Assembly (NCBI GenBank): GCA_023457235.1
Contig: JAEWMK010000554.1
Coordinates: forward strand, 1 to 30,466
DNA: 30,466 nt
Direction of reading: 5' to 3'
Origin: Bacillota bacterium
GTDB taxonomy: Bacteria > Bacillota > Bacilli > Bacillales > Bacillaceae_J
Of this stretch, positions 1 to 8,309 are shown in pieces (position 1 is the stretch's first letter; every line of letters begins with the position of its first letter). The notes beneath the pieces were generated by a model. That model made no database searches. It worked only from the letters and a program-made list of their open reading frames with translations, and was not told where the DNA came from. The translations under genes were made by a program, and so were the position numbers.

Positions 1-447
1 GTCTTGGGAGCAGCTAGTTTTATTTATTCAGGTTTATCTTTCAAGGAAATTCCCGAGCTTATCACCTCAAATATGCCGATTTTAACCCTGTTATTAGTGC
101 TGCCTCTTATGACAAGTGTTGTGCAGGCCGGTCGTTTTGATCGGAGATTAAATGAAATCATAAAGGGCAATGTTAAGACTTTAGGAGAGTTATATATACG
201 TAGCTCCTTTACAACCTTTGCTCTCAGTACCTTCCTCAATATCTCAGCCCTTTCCCTTTCTCAGGAAGTTCTCGCAAAAAACATGAAAGAGGTTGAGCAA
301 AAAATAAAAAATTCTTTGATTAGCCAAGCTACATTAAAAGGACTGGCACTTGCGTTGGTTTGGAGTCCGATGGAGATAATTGTCGCACTAACGGTTGATG
401 CAACAGGGATTAGTTATTTATTTTTGCTTACGAATAATGGCCCATAA
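1..447 (+). CDS. Uncharacterised membrane protein, 3' part, cut by left edge
   Basis: The frame is open from the first base, so the gene enters from the left; the TTG at 4 is probably not the start. About 148 residues are visible. They contain a hydrophobic segment near residues 24-43, a charged loop with a Lys/Glu-rich helix (about 90-105), and a second hydrophobic stretch at about 110-142 including the local sequence WSPMEIIVAL. The pattern is that of a polytopic inner-membrane protein, perhaps a permease, but I do not recognise the family. The reading frame stops two bases before a strong terminator hairpin, shortly after a membrane-like segment, so the 3' end could be natural or eroded. 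It converges on the aldehyde dehydrogenase gene. Confidence 0.6.
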   Translation, partial: VLGAASFIYSGLSFKEIPELITSNMPILTLLLVLPLMTSVVQAGRFDRRLNEIIKGNVKTLGELYIRSSFTTFALSTFLNISALSLSQEVLAKNMKEVEQKIKNSLISQATLKGLALALVWSPMEIIVALTVDATGISYLFLLTNNGP

Positions 448-449
448 CC

Positions 450-494
450 AAAAGAGCTTGACCATAACGAAGATGATCAAGCTCTTTTCTGTTT
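450..494. terminator. Rho-independent terminator between convergent genes
   Basis: A perfect 12-bp stem pairs AAAAGAGCTTGA (450-461) with TCAAGCTCTTTT (477-488) around a 15-nt loop. On the plus strand the stem ends in a T-run, so it terminates the left membrane gene. It may also serve the convergent aldehyde dehydrogenase gene. Confidence 0.8.
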
Positions 495-521
495 ATTGAC
501 TTATTTACACATTTGTATTTA

Positions 522-2000
522 TTAAAATGGATACTGCAAATTTTCTTTTTGAACAGAAACCCATTTTGTCGTTGTAAATTCTTCGATAATCCACTCAGTT
601 CCAAAGCGCCCTATACCACTTTTCTTCATGCCTCCAAATGGAGTAGCACTTTCTAACACTGCCGGCATATCATTCACATGTGACGTTCCAGATTCTATTT
701 CTAGTGCTAAACGCTCACCTTTTTCAAGGTCACTTGTAATAATAGCTGATGATAGACCATACTCTGTATCATTTGCTATTGCAATAGCATGATCGTCATC
801 CTTTGCACGAATGATCATAGCTACAGGTCCAAATACCTCATTCCGTGCTAATTGTGAGTCATTTTTTACATCTACAAATACGAATGGTGAGATCACATTA
901 CCTTTACGTTCACCCTCAACAGCAAGCTTTATACCATCAGCCTTTGCCTGTTCTACTATAGACATAATTTTGTTAGCTTGTAATTCATTAATAACTGGTC
1001 CTATTACGGTATTTGGATCTTTCGGGTCACCAACCGTTAATCCTTTTACTCTCTCTGCATATTTACTTACAAATGCATCATAAAGATCATCATGGATTAT
1101 AATTCGGTTTGTGATAGCACATATTTGACCGTTATGAAGAAACTTACCAAAGACAGCTACATCTACAGCATAATCCAAATTAGCATCCCCTAATATTACA
1201 AGTGGGTTATTACCACCCAATTCTAGTGCTTTTGGTGTAAACTCCCCAGCTGTTACTTTTTCAATGTGCTGTCCTACTGCTGTAGACCCAGTAAAGCTAA
1301 TAAAAGAAGTATTTGGATTCGTAAAAAATTCATCTGCACCTTCTTTCGAGTCAATCAATATGGAATTGAACACTCCTGCTGGTAGACCAGCAGCTTCAAA
1401 TGCCTTTGCAAAAATTTGGCCACCTATCATACAAGTTTGTATCGATGGTTTATGAACAACACTATTTCCTAATGCAATCGCTGGAAATATAGTCCGAGTT
1501 CCCATATTAAAAGGAAAATTAAATGGAGTAACCGATGTAATCACACCTAATGGTAAACGGTAAACACGACTTACCTTGTTGGGAGTATCAGACGAATATT
1601 CCTTTGGCTTATAAATTTCATCAACCATTTTAAGAGATTCATTGATATCACGAATACCAAAAGAAAATTCTACTTCCGCTTTAAGTACTGTTCCTCCTGT
1701 TTCACGAATAATTAACTGTACAATCTCATCTTTATGCTCCTGTAAATAATTTCTCGCTTTTGTTAAAACTTCACGTCTTTCATCAGGCGTCGTTTTCGCC
1801 CATTTTTTTTGAGCGCTTTTTGCTTCATCAAAAGCTTGTTTAATCTGTGTTTGATTTGCAAGATGAATTTCAGCTAATATAGAACCATCATATGGGTCAG
1901 TATTTTGAAACACTCGACCACTTTGACCTTCAACCCACTGACCACCTATATAACTTTTCTTCAAATATTCTACACCCGTTAAAGCTATTGTATTTGACAT
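522..2000 (-). CDS. NAD(P)-dependent aldehyde dehydrogenase (aromatic-aldehyde type)
   Basis: A full-length ALDH of 492 residues. Visible landmarks are the PFNFP segment with Asn161, Lys184 in the cofactor region, FTGS (236-239), the general base Glu260 in LELGGN and the nucleophile Cys294 in NGQICA. The sequence style resembles vanillin/benzaldehyde dehydrogenases of Bacillus (YfmT type). The start is set at ATG 2000, because AAGGAG at 2009-2014 gives an 8-nt spacer; a GTG three codons upstream overlaps that site. It lies 100 bp downstream of the amine oxidase on the same strand, so it probably oxidises the aldehyde that enzyme releases, for example a phenylacetaldehyde-like product. Substrate specificity is inferred from context only. 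Confidence 0.9.
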   Translation of the reverse strand: MSNTIALTGVEYLKKSYIGGQWVEGQSGRVFQNTDPYDGSILAEIHLANQTQIKQAFDEAKSAQKKWAKTTPDERREVLTKARNYLQEHKDEIVQLIIRETGGTVLKAEVEFSFGIRDINESLKMVDEIYKPKEYSSDTPNKVSRVYRLPLGVITSVTPFNFPFNMGTRTIFPAIALGNSVVHKPSIQTCMIGGQIFAKAFEAAGLPAGVFNSILIDSKEGADEFFTNPNTSFISFTGSTAVGQHIEKVTAGEFTPKALELGGNNPLVILGDANLDYAVDVAVFGKFLHNGQICAITNRIIIHDDLYDAFVSKYAERVKGLTVGDPKDPNTVIGPVINELQANKIMSIVEQAKADGIKLAVEGERKGNVISPFVFVDVKNDSQLARNEVFGPVAMIIRAKDDDHAIAIANDTEYGLSSAIITSDLEKGERLALEIESGTSHVNDMPAVLESATPFGGMKKSGIGRFGTEWIIEEFTTTKWVSVQKENLQYPF

Positions 2001-2100
2001 TAGACACACTCCTTATTAAAATATTTTTTATTTGTTCAGCTTGAATGCTGTAGACGCTCTTGCAATTGATCTCTAAGTCTATCAATACCCTTACATTTGT

Positions 2101-4392
2101 TTACTCTTCTTTAGGTAAATCTAACGTAGGCGTACGATCAAAGAAATTCCAAGGCTTCAACATAACATTTACCCACTCGGTTGGCATCATAGGCCATTCC
2201 TCAGCACGTGCTACATGTGTAGTACCTGTTGTTAACCAAACGACATTGTCTTGATTTACAATTGATGCATTATCACTTGTGAATTGCCCTAAACCTGTAT
2301 CTGTTTTACTGCGATTTGAATATTTACCTTCAGGATATCGCTCGTCTGGATTGTAAGTAGTAACCCATATTTGTTTATTCATAAAGTTTGCACGCTTAAA
2401 CAACCAATCATCCTCAGTAAATAATGCCCCTTTTGCAACTGGATGTGTGCCACCAGCGAAAGGAATTAGCTGATAAGAAACAGGGTTACCAACTTTATTT
2501 TCCTTGTTTGGATTACTTAAAATGCGAATTGTTGATGGATCAAATTTTTGAGCAGCCTCTAGCTCTGAATTAACGGTTTTTTGCTCTGTAATCATCACAC
2601 TTTTTCGCGGCCCACCTTCTGTATTTGGTACAGCCATTGGGTTAATTTCAGTTAAGGAATTTTTTTCACCATCGACATCTAAATCAAGTCTAAAATTATA
2701 GATATGCTGGTGTGTCGTTCCTACAATACCGTGATCTATTAATGTTCCATAACGTGTATCTTCTTCTGCTGTTTCATCATGCATCGTATTTGTTTTTACA
2801 CCTTTGACAGCTTCAATTCCTGATGCACCAACATTAATTTTAATCGTACCATTTTGTAAGAACACCCAATCAAAAATGTAATCATAGTTACCTACCGTGC
2901 TAATCCATCGAACAACAAGCTCACGACGCTCACGGCTCTCATCTTCTCCTAGCAATATTTCATCATGACGATATTCCGGTCCTGAATAACGCTCAAATAC
3001 TGCAATTGCATTTGGAATCGTATACGGATTTCCTGAATTGTCCGCAATCGTAGACTCTAGGAGTTTAGCGTTATTTGGAACGTCCCCTTCCAAAAGTGGT
3101 GATGTAAGGGTACCCATACCATACTCACCAGAATCCAAATACGATTTAAAGTACCAACCCACATCTGGATCACCATATGGTACAACCATGCCCCCTAATG
3201 ATCCTTCATACATAATCTTTCTCTTTTCACCTTGATCATCATAGGTTACAGTTGAAAAAATTGGACCTACTCGTGAATCCAAACGAACATGAAATTCCCA
3301 GTTTTGCCACTTGATAATATTCCCATTGATGCTATAATTCTTACCCTCAGGCTCTTGCATATTTAATGGTTTTACTTCTGCCTTTGTTTTGTAATCGCTT
3401 CCATCATATGCATTAAATTGCATTGGAATAGGAATAACACCATCATCCTCAACCTTAATAACTTCACCTTTCCTAAGATCTACAACAGCAACTAAGCCCT
3501 CGATGGGGTGTGCCCAGTAGTTTCCGTCGCCAGTATTTAAATAGGAAACGACCTTTAGTAAGCTAGCATCTTCTTCAAGCTTGTCCTCGCCACCAAAATA
3601 ACCTACCGTTAAAGGCGTCGCCACCACCTGCTTTGCAGAATCAATTCCACGTTTTTTTAGGGCTTTGGCGTATTTTTCACTAGACTCTATCGCTGTTTGT
3701 ACTGCAATAAAGTCATCAAGGATGATCATGCCTTGGACACCTTCAATCTTTTTCCAGGATAGAAGCTTCTTATTAGATAAATCTACTGTTCCCTCAATCA
3801 CTTCTTTATTATCTAAAGCTATAAAATCGGCTTGACGAGTAAATGCTGAAGAATTACTTTTATTCATGGCCCAATTCCAGACATCTTTTTTAGCTGGAAG
3901 TTTAATTGAGATTTCAGTAAAACGAAGACTCTCTTTATACTTTTCTTCTGATTTTAAGATTCCAATCACAGATTCAATTTCCTTAGGTGTTAAAGGGTTC
4001 AGTGGATGAAATGTATCTGAAATTTCTGCGGTTTGTTTTAAATTAGATTGAAACACATTATTAATAAAATGATCACTTGTATAAGCCATTCCATTTTCGA
4101 TCTTTACTGGTGCATCAAGAGTGACAGATTTCCCATTGACAATTGCTTCCTGTGACTTGTCCTTTATCCGAACAGTTTGCCCATCCTTGGTAATGACTAT
4201 CGTTTGGGTGGCGCTATCCCATTTGAAATCAGCCCCAAAATTCTCTAGTGTCGTTTTGAGAGGGACATATTCAAATTCCCCACCTCCGTGAGCTGATACT
4301 TTCTGACCTTCAAAATATGAAGATAATGGTGAAAACGCTAAAGATAGTGCAGCCCCTAGTGTGACCGATGTTTTTAGAAGATGCTTTTTCAA
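2101..4392 (-). CDS. tynA: Secreted copper/topaquinone amine oxidase (tyramine oxidase type)
   Basis: It oxidatively deaminates primary amines to aldehyde, ammonia and hydrogen peroxide. The 763 residues begin with a signal peptide (about 1-34) and a copper-amine-oxidase N1-like domain (about 38-115), followed by N2/N3-like and catalytic beta-sandwich domains. The catalytic set is complete: Tyr503 in TVGNYD, the residue converted to topaquinone; general base Asp420 in YLDSGEYGMG; copper ligands His561 and His563 (HQH) and probably His726. The start is TTG at 4392, with AAGGAGG at 4402-4408 and a 9-nt spacer. Export implies amine oxidation at or outside the membrane. It is followed by an aldehyde dehydrogenase gene and preceded by an AraC regulator. 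The amine could be tyramine, phenylethylamine or histamine; the sequence does not decide. Confidence 0.93.
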   Translation of the reverse strand: MKKHLLKTSVTLGAALSLAFSPLSSYFEGQKVSAHGGGEFEYVPLKTTLENFGADFKWDSATQTIVITKDGQTVRIKDKSQEAIVNGKSVTLDAPVKIENGMAYTSDHFINNVFQSNLKQTAEISDTFHPLNPLTPKEIESVIGILKSEEKYKESLRFTEISIKLPAKKDVWNWAMNKSNSSAFTRQADFIALDNKEVIEGTVDLSNKKLLSWKKIEGVQGMIILDDFIAVQTAIESSEKYAKALKKRGIDSAKQVVATPLTVGYFGGEDKLEEDASLLKVVSYLNTGDGNYWAHPIEGLVAVVDLRKGEVIKVEDDGVIPIPMQFNAYDGSDYKTKAEVKPLNMQEPEGKNYSINGNIIKWQNWEFHVRLDSRVGPIFSTVTYDDQGEKRKIMYEGSLGGMVVPYGDPDVGWYFKSYLDSGEYGMGTLTSPLLEGDVPNNAKLLESTIADNSGNPYTIPNAIAVFERYSGPEYRHDEILLGEDESRERRELVVRWISTVGNYDYIFDWVFLQNGTIKINVGASGIEAVKGVKTNTMHDETAEEDTRYGTLIDHGIVGTTHQHIYNFRLDLDVDGEKNSLTEINPMAVPNTEGGPRKSVMITEQKTVNSELEAAQKFDPSTIRILSNPNKENKVGNPVSYQLIPFAGGTHPVAKGALFTEDDWLFKRANFMNKQIWVTTYNPDERYPEGKYSNRSKTDTGLGQFTSDNASIVNQDNVVWLTTGTTHVARAEEWPMMPTEWVNVMLKPWNFFDRTPTLDLPKEE

Positions 4393-4426
4393 ATCCTTTT
4401 ACCTCCTTGATATGATTTTTATTGTT

Positions 4427-4500
4427 AAACCATATGGTACATGAGGTTAATCTATTAGTATTGGAAAAAACGGAACAAAATTCAAAATAATTGGAATATT
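4427..4500 (-). promoter_or_regulatory. Upstream control region of the amine oxidase gene
   Basis: This AT-rich leader holds two identical ATTGGAA heptamers at 4460-4466 and 4490-4496, exactly 30 bp (about three helical turns) apart. A CGGAAC lies between them at 4471, a perfect palindrome ACCATATGGT at about 4427-4436, and a 14-bp motif at 4447-4460 recurs at 5496-5509. I find no good sigma-A -35/-10 pair, which fits an activator-dependent promoter. Binding by the neighbouring AraC protein is an inference. Confidence 0.3.
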
Positions 4501-4522
4501 TAATAAATTATCTAAAAAAACT

Positions 4523-4565
4523 AAATAAAAGCTATAACACTCAACGAGTATTATAGCTTTTATTT
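4523..4565 (-). terminator. Terminator of the first AraC gene
   Basis: A perfect 15-bp stem pairs 4523-4537 with 4551-4565. It extends after a C/A mismatch by ACTC/GAGT around the loop AAC. On the minus strand it is followed by a T-rich run (4512-4520). The hairpin includes the stop codon of the AraC gene and separates it from tynA. Confidence 0.85.
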
Positions 4566-5372
4566 AGAGTAAAGTTGTTTCATATATTGATTTGGACTTA
4601 CATACCCAAAACTTTTAAAATCATTGATTAGATGCGCTTGATCAAAATATCCATGATCCATGATTATGTTTGGTTTTTCACTATGTTTATTAGTATGCAG
4701 CATATGAAGCGAAGATTGAAACCTTGTAATTCTACAAAACAACTTTGGAGACATACCAATATGAGTATCAAATAGCTGCCTTAAATATCTTGTTGAGAAC
4801 CCTGTATCCTCGGCTAAATCCCTCATTCTTATATTTCCTTTAGCTTTATAGATTTGTTCTATTACATATTTAATAATTAATGGCTTATCACTTATTGAAA
4901 ATATTTGAGGATAAAATAAATTATTAAAGAGTGTAATCCTTTTGCTGAATTCACGTTCTGAAACAATTTTTTCTATAGGTGAATGAACAGACGGAATAGC
5001 ATCTGTTAATGGAATTCTTTTACCAACAAACTCTTTTATCGAATAGTTCACTTGATTTAAATTTTTTGTTGGCATGAAACGAAGACCAAAATATTCTGTA
5101 TTTGATAAAAGAGTGATAAAATCCGACCCCAGCACGCTACCACAGATATCAGCATGATACGTGTCCTTTTCACACCAGAATATAATATCCATGCATCCAT
5201 CCGGAATAGCTTTCATTGAGGAATGTTCCAAACTATCCTTAGTTTTGAATTGATAAAATAATATTTTCCTAGATTGATCAAAATATTCAAAGTAATATTG
5301 AGTTTTCAATTCAAAATCAGGTTGTATGGGCATCAAAAAGCCCATTTCATTTAATACATAATCTTCCAACAC
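4560..5372 (-). CDS. AraC-family transcriptional regulator (1)
   Basis: 270 residues. The N-terminal 160 residues form an effector domain of the kind seen in AraC regulators with a conserved PDGCMDIIF segment (57-65). The C-terminus carries two helix-turn-helix motifs, at about 182-202 (RDLAEDTGFSTRYLRQLF) and 235-256, ending in the family signature GYVSPNQY. GTG at 5372 is preceded by AAGGGA at a 7-nt spacing. It is the gene directly upstream of tynA on the same strand but is separated from it by a terminator, and it has its own promoter. It is a paralogue of the AraC protein at 6276-7079. Control of the amine oxidase is likely by position but not shown. Confidence 0.88.
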   Translation of the reverse strand: MLEDYVLNEMGFLMPIQPDFELKTQYYFEYFDQSRKILFYQFKTKDSLEHSSMKAIPDGCMDIIFWCEKDTYHADICGSVLGSDFITLLSNTEYFGLRFMPTKNLNQVNYSIKEFVGKRIPLTDAIPSVHSPIEKIVSEREFSKRITLFNNLFYPQIFSISDKPLIIKYVIEQIYKAKGNIRMRDLAEDTGFSTRYLRQLFDTHIGMSPKLFCRITRFQSSLHMLHTNKHSEKPNIIMDHGYFDQAHLINDFKSFGYVSPNQYMKQLYSK

Positions 5373-5441
5373 TTACACATCCCTTAATTGCTAATTAAAT
5401 TAGGTAATTAACCTGTTTTCACCATAGTGATAGTAATTTAT

Positions 5442-5470
5442 ATTATATTTTATATTGTCCAAATTTTCAA
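5442..5470 (-). promoter_or_regulatory. Sigma-A promoter for the first AraC gene
   Basis: Read on the minus strand, TTGAAA (5465-5470), a 17-bp spacer and a perfect TATAAT (5442-5447) precede the GTG start by about 70 bp. Confidence 0.65.
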
Positions 5471-5721
5471 AAAATACACTTCCCTACTTGTATGATTAAT
5501 CTATTGGTAATCCAAACTTTCAAATTTGTATAATCAATCTTGTTACCGTTTATTTTTACGCCTCTATATTCAATCATTCTACGGTCTTTGCTTTTATAAG
5601 TTTATAATTGGAAGATGACTTTGTGCAATTCCGCTTTTAGGTAGCACTTTCTATGATGACTGATCTTGTTCCGATATTTACATTACAGCACTACAATTTT
5701 GATTAATAATAGAGATAAATA

Positions 5722-5746
5722 GCTGATACCTATAACAATTATCAGC
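5722..5746 (+). promoter_or_regulatory. Inverted repeat in the cupin leader
   Basis: GCTGATA (5722-5728) and TATCAGC (5740-5746) are perfect 7-bp arms around an 11-bp spacer. The repeat ends 8 bp before the AAGGAGG ribosome binding site at 5755-5761. It could be a repressor site or an mRNA hairpin. Confidence 0.4.
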
Positions 5747-5772
5747 AAAATACCAAGGAGGTAGTTTGTTTC

Positions 5773-6246
5773 ATGGAAAATACAAAATACGGTAAATATG
5801 TTATTAGTGAGCCAAAGGTTGAAAATGTTGCTTACCACCCACTAAAAGGAGTAACTGGTGTTACGTTTCCTGATGAAATTTATCTAGATAACACAATCGT
5901 AAAGGGAAGTCCGCTTATGGTTGATATAGGATGGCGCTTTGAGGTGCCTAAACCTGACCCAGTAGAATGGGAACACACACACGACTTTGATGAGGTGCTA
6001 TGTTTTATCGGATCAGACCCAGATAATCCACGCGATTTAGGGGCAGAAATTGAATTCCACATCGACGGTGAACCACACACATTTAGTAAGAACACAACTA
6101 TCTATATACCTAAAGGAGTACCACATTGTCCTTTTTATCACAAGCGTGTTGATAGACCTTTCCTCCTCGTTGTTTTCGCTGTAGTTGATAAGTACCCGTC
6201 TGCTGAAGAAGATAAATTATTAAATCCCAAAAATTATTTATCATAA
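5773..6246 (+). CDS. Cupin-domain protein
   Basis: A 157-residue single-domain cupin. Motif 1 is visible as His68-Thr-His70-x3-Glu74 followed by Gly80, and motif 2 as PKGVPH with His118, so all four usual metal ligands are present. A metal-dependent enzyme or small-molecule binding protein is therefore plausible; the reaction is unknown. The ATG is preceded by AAGGAGG with an 11-nt spacer. It is the only plus-strand gene in the amine region, divergent from araC1 and convergent with araC2, which suggests it is controlled by one of them. Confidence 0.82.
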   Translation: MENTKYGKYVISEPKVENVAYHPLKGVTGVTFPDEIYLDNTIVKGSPLMVDIGWRFEVPKPDPVEWEHTHDFDEVLCFIGSDPDNPRDLGAEIEFHIDGEPHTFSKNTTIYIPKGVPHCPFYHKRVDRPFLLVVFAVVDKYPSAEEDKLLNPKNYLS

Positions 6247-6251
6247 AATCA

Positions 6252-6277
6252 AAATCACCCGTTAAAACGGGTGATTT
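6252..6277. terminator. Bidirectional terminator between cupin and araC2
   Basis: A perfect 10-bp stem pairs AAATCACCCG (6252-6261) with CGGGTGATTT (6268-6277) around a TTAAAA loop. T-rich DNA follows on both strands. It overlaps the araC2 stop codon. Confidence 0.85.
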
Positions 6278-7079
6278 ACTTTTCTTCCTGTCCTTTCAGG
6301 TATCTGAAATTAAAGTTAAATTCCTTCAGTTCATAAAATAAATGGGAATAATCATAATAACCACATTGTTCTACAATATCTAACATATTGGAAGAACTTG
6401 TTCCAATTAATTTTAAAGCCTGTTGGAATCGGATAATGCGTGCAACTAACTTTGGGGAAACCCCAATAAATTTTTCAAAGTTCTTACGAATATATCGCTC
6501 AGAATACCCAACTTCTTCTGCTAAGGCATTAATCGATATTTGACCATTGCTTTCATACAATTTACGCATACAATACGAAACGATTAATGAGAAATGTTTC
6601 AATTCAGACAGATGAGGAATAATTTCTTGTTCCACAATTGAGATTCTTTCCTGAAAAGAAGAAGCATTTGCAATAGCATCAACAATCTCTATTCGATGAT
6701 TCCAAATTTCACTAAATGGAATTTTATTATCCATTAATTGCCCCAACAAAAATTGAGTATCCATTATACTGTGTTCAGGTAATAAACGTACTCCAAAGTA
6801 ATCATACCCAGTTTGAAATAGAACATCTTTACACTCTGATAAACTTCCACATAAATATCCTTTAGGCTTATTAGGGTTGCAAACAAATACAATATCTATA
6901 CATAGGTCGGGGACAAGAGATAGTTTATCTGATGTACCATCCTGTAAACTAAATTGATAAAATAACAGATTTGAATATTCGTCTGTTTTTGAGGGGATAT
7001 ACTTTTCTACATAATCTACAGTGTTATTTTCAAAAGCTGGCTGAATTGGATTGTAGCCATTCGTTGCGTAGGCTAACAT
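6276..7079 (-). CDS. AraC-family transcriptional regulator (2)
   Basis: 267 residues, paralogous to the regulator at 4560-5372 over the full length, with the same NPIQPAFE-like N-terminus and a DLCIDIVF segment at 59-66. Helix-turn-helix 1 is at about 182-202 (ALAEEVGYSERYIRKNF) and helix-turn-helix 2 at about 233-254 (IVEQCGYYDYSHLFYELKEF). The usual C-terminal GxSPxxY signature is degenerate (FNFNFRYLKG). GGAGG sits 9 nt before the ATG. It is downstream of the deacetylase gene, after a hairpin, so it may be expressed by read-through or separately. A likely role is amine-dependent control of this region. Confidence 0.87.
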   Translation of the reverse strand: MLAYATNGYNPIQPAFENNTVDYVEKYIPSKTDEYSNLLFYQFSLQDGTSDKLSLVPDLCIDIVFVCNPNKPKGYLCGSLSECKDVLFQTGYDYFGVRLLPEHSIMDTQFLLGQLMDNKIPFSEIWNHRIEIVDAIANASSFQERISIVEQEIIPHLSELKHFSLIVSYCMRKLYESNGQISINALAEEVGYSERYIRKNFEKFIGVSPKLVARIIRFQQALKLIGTSSSNMLDIVEQCGYYDYSHLFYELKEFNFNFRYLKGQEEK

Positions 7080-7122
7080 AGCAATCTACCTCCAAATTCA
7101 AATAAAGAAAGACTTCATCAAT

Positions 7123-7156
7123 AAAATAGAGACGGATCGTTATCCATCTCTATTTT
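7123..7156 (-). terminator. Hairpin between the deacetylase gene and araC2
   Basis: AAAATAGAGA (7123-7132) pairs with TCTCTATTTT (7147-7156). Beyond a C/A mismatch, GGAT/ATCC closes a CGTT loop. A T-run follows on the plus strand, and a weaker one on the minus strand. It probably ends or attenuates the upstream operon. Confidence 0.6.
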
Positions 7157-7172
7157 TCTCTTTCTTATAGAT

Positions 7173-8288
7173 CTATAGTTCCCAATATTTACTTTGAATC
7201 TCTACAACATGATCTACTGCTTCCTTCTGATGTGGAGCAAGCACCCCACTTGGCAGTCCTTGAAGTGCTGCCTCATAATATGGATCCTCTGTAACTTTAC
7301 TCTGTAATCCGCTTAATGCTTCAATAATCCGAAGTGTACAAAACGGTACATATGCTGCACTATATCCTCCTTCATGACAAACAACTAATCGCCCTTCACA
7401 ATGCCTTTCCGCAATGGCTTTCATTTTAGCTGCCATTTTACCATAACCATCTGCAGTCACCATCATTTGTGCAAGTGGATCAAACGGGCTTGCGTCTTGT
7501 CCAGCAGATATAAGAATAAGTTCAGGTTTAAACTGATCAGCAATCGGTTCGATTACTTTTTCGAAAGCATATAGATAACCTGCATCACCTGTTCCCGCCG
7601 GTAATGGAATATTCACATTATATCCTTCACCTTCCCCATGACCTACATCCTTAGCAAATCCACGGTCAGGTGGGAAATTATATTCTTGGTGAAGTGAGAC
7701 AAATAATAAATCTGGATCATCGTAGAAAATAGATTCAGTTCCATTTCCGTGATGAACATCCCAGTCAACAACTAAGATTCTCTTTACTCCATATTCATTC
7801 CGAGCAAATTTTGCGGCAACAGCGACATTATTGAATATACAAAAACCCATTCCTGTTTCATTTGTTGCATGGTGACCTGGTGGACGTGTTAAAGCGTATA
7901 CATTTTGAACATCTCCGTTCATAACCGCTTCAACTCCAGTTATTGCGCCACCTGCTGATAACATTGCAATTTCATATGAACCAGGTCCCACTACAGCAAC
8001 AATTCCAGCATCCCCACCAGTACTGTCACTAAGCATCTTTACTCGATCCATGTAATCAACTTGATGCACTGCTAAAATTTCTTCGCGTGTTGCCTCTCTT
8101 GGTTCAATCTCTTTCAATTCCTTTATAAATTTTGTCTTTTCTAATAGGTTTTTCACCCTTCTCTTGGTTGATGGACTTTCACCATATACTTCTGCTTCAA
8201 TCCAACCACCAGTTCGAAGCATTAAAGCTCCACTTCCATTATCATGCCAAAAATAACTTTCATCTGAAATAAAACCTGTTTTTTTCAT
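7173..8288 (-). CDS. HDAC-like zinc amidohydrolase (HDAH / acetylpolyamine deacetylase family)
   Basis: It hydrolyses acetyl-amine (amide) bonds. The 371-residue length matches bacterial class II HDAC-like amidohydrolases. The catalytic machinery is intact: RPPGHHA with His139/His140, zinc ligands Asp177 and His179 in DWDVHHGNGT, third ligand Asp265 in GQDAS, and the transition-state Tyr309 in EGGYS. DPLAQMMVTADG (270-281) is also characteristic of the HDAH group. AGGGGG precedes the ATG. It is 21 bp downstream of the MFS gene and in the same operon as an aminotransferase and an aldehyde dehydrogenase. That context suggests deacetylation of an imported N-acetylated amine rather than protein deacetylation. 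Acetoin-utilisation (AcuC) type function is less likely given the length and motifs. Confidence 0.92.
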   Translation of the reverse strand: MKKTGFISDESYFWHDNGSGALMLRTGGWIEAEVYGESPSTKRRVKNLLEKTKFIKELKEIEPREATREEILAVHQVDYMDRVKMLSDSTGGDAGIVAVVGPGSYEIAMLSAGGAITGVEAVMNGDVQNVYALTRPPGHHATNETGMGFCIFNNVAVAAKFARNEYGVKRILVVDWDVHHGNGTESIFYDDPDLLFVSLHQEYNFPPDRGFAKDVGHGEGEGYNVNIPLPAGTGDAGYLYAFEKVIEPIADQFKPELILISAGQDASPFDPLAQMMVTADGYGKMAAKMKAIAERHCEGRLVVCHEGGYSAAYVPFCTLRIIEALSGLQSKVTEDPYYEAALQGLPSGVLAPHQKEAVDHVVEIQSKYWEL

Positions 8289-8309
8289 TCTTGTTCCCCC
8301 TCATTAACT

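Larger units (their letters stand above)
5373..5772. other. Divergent intergenic region, araC1 / cupin
   Basis: A 400-bp AT-rich stretch with no convincing gene on either strand. It holds the araC1 promoter, a copy (5496-5509) of the 14-bp motif found before tynA, an ATTGGAA heptamer at 5607-5613 and an inverted repeat next to the cupin ribosome binding site. No clear cupin promoter was identified. Confidence 0.6.

Noticed and set aside
2001..2009. Upstream GTG start extending the first aldehyde dehydrogenase by three residues
   Set aside because: The GTG lies within the AAGGAGTG ribosome binding sequence; the ATG at 2000 has the right spacing.
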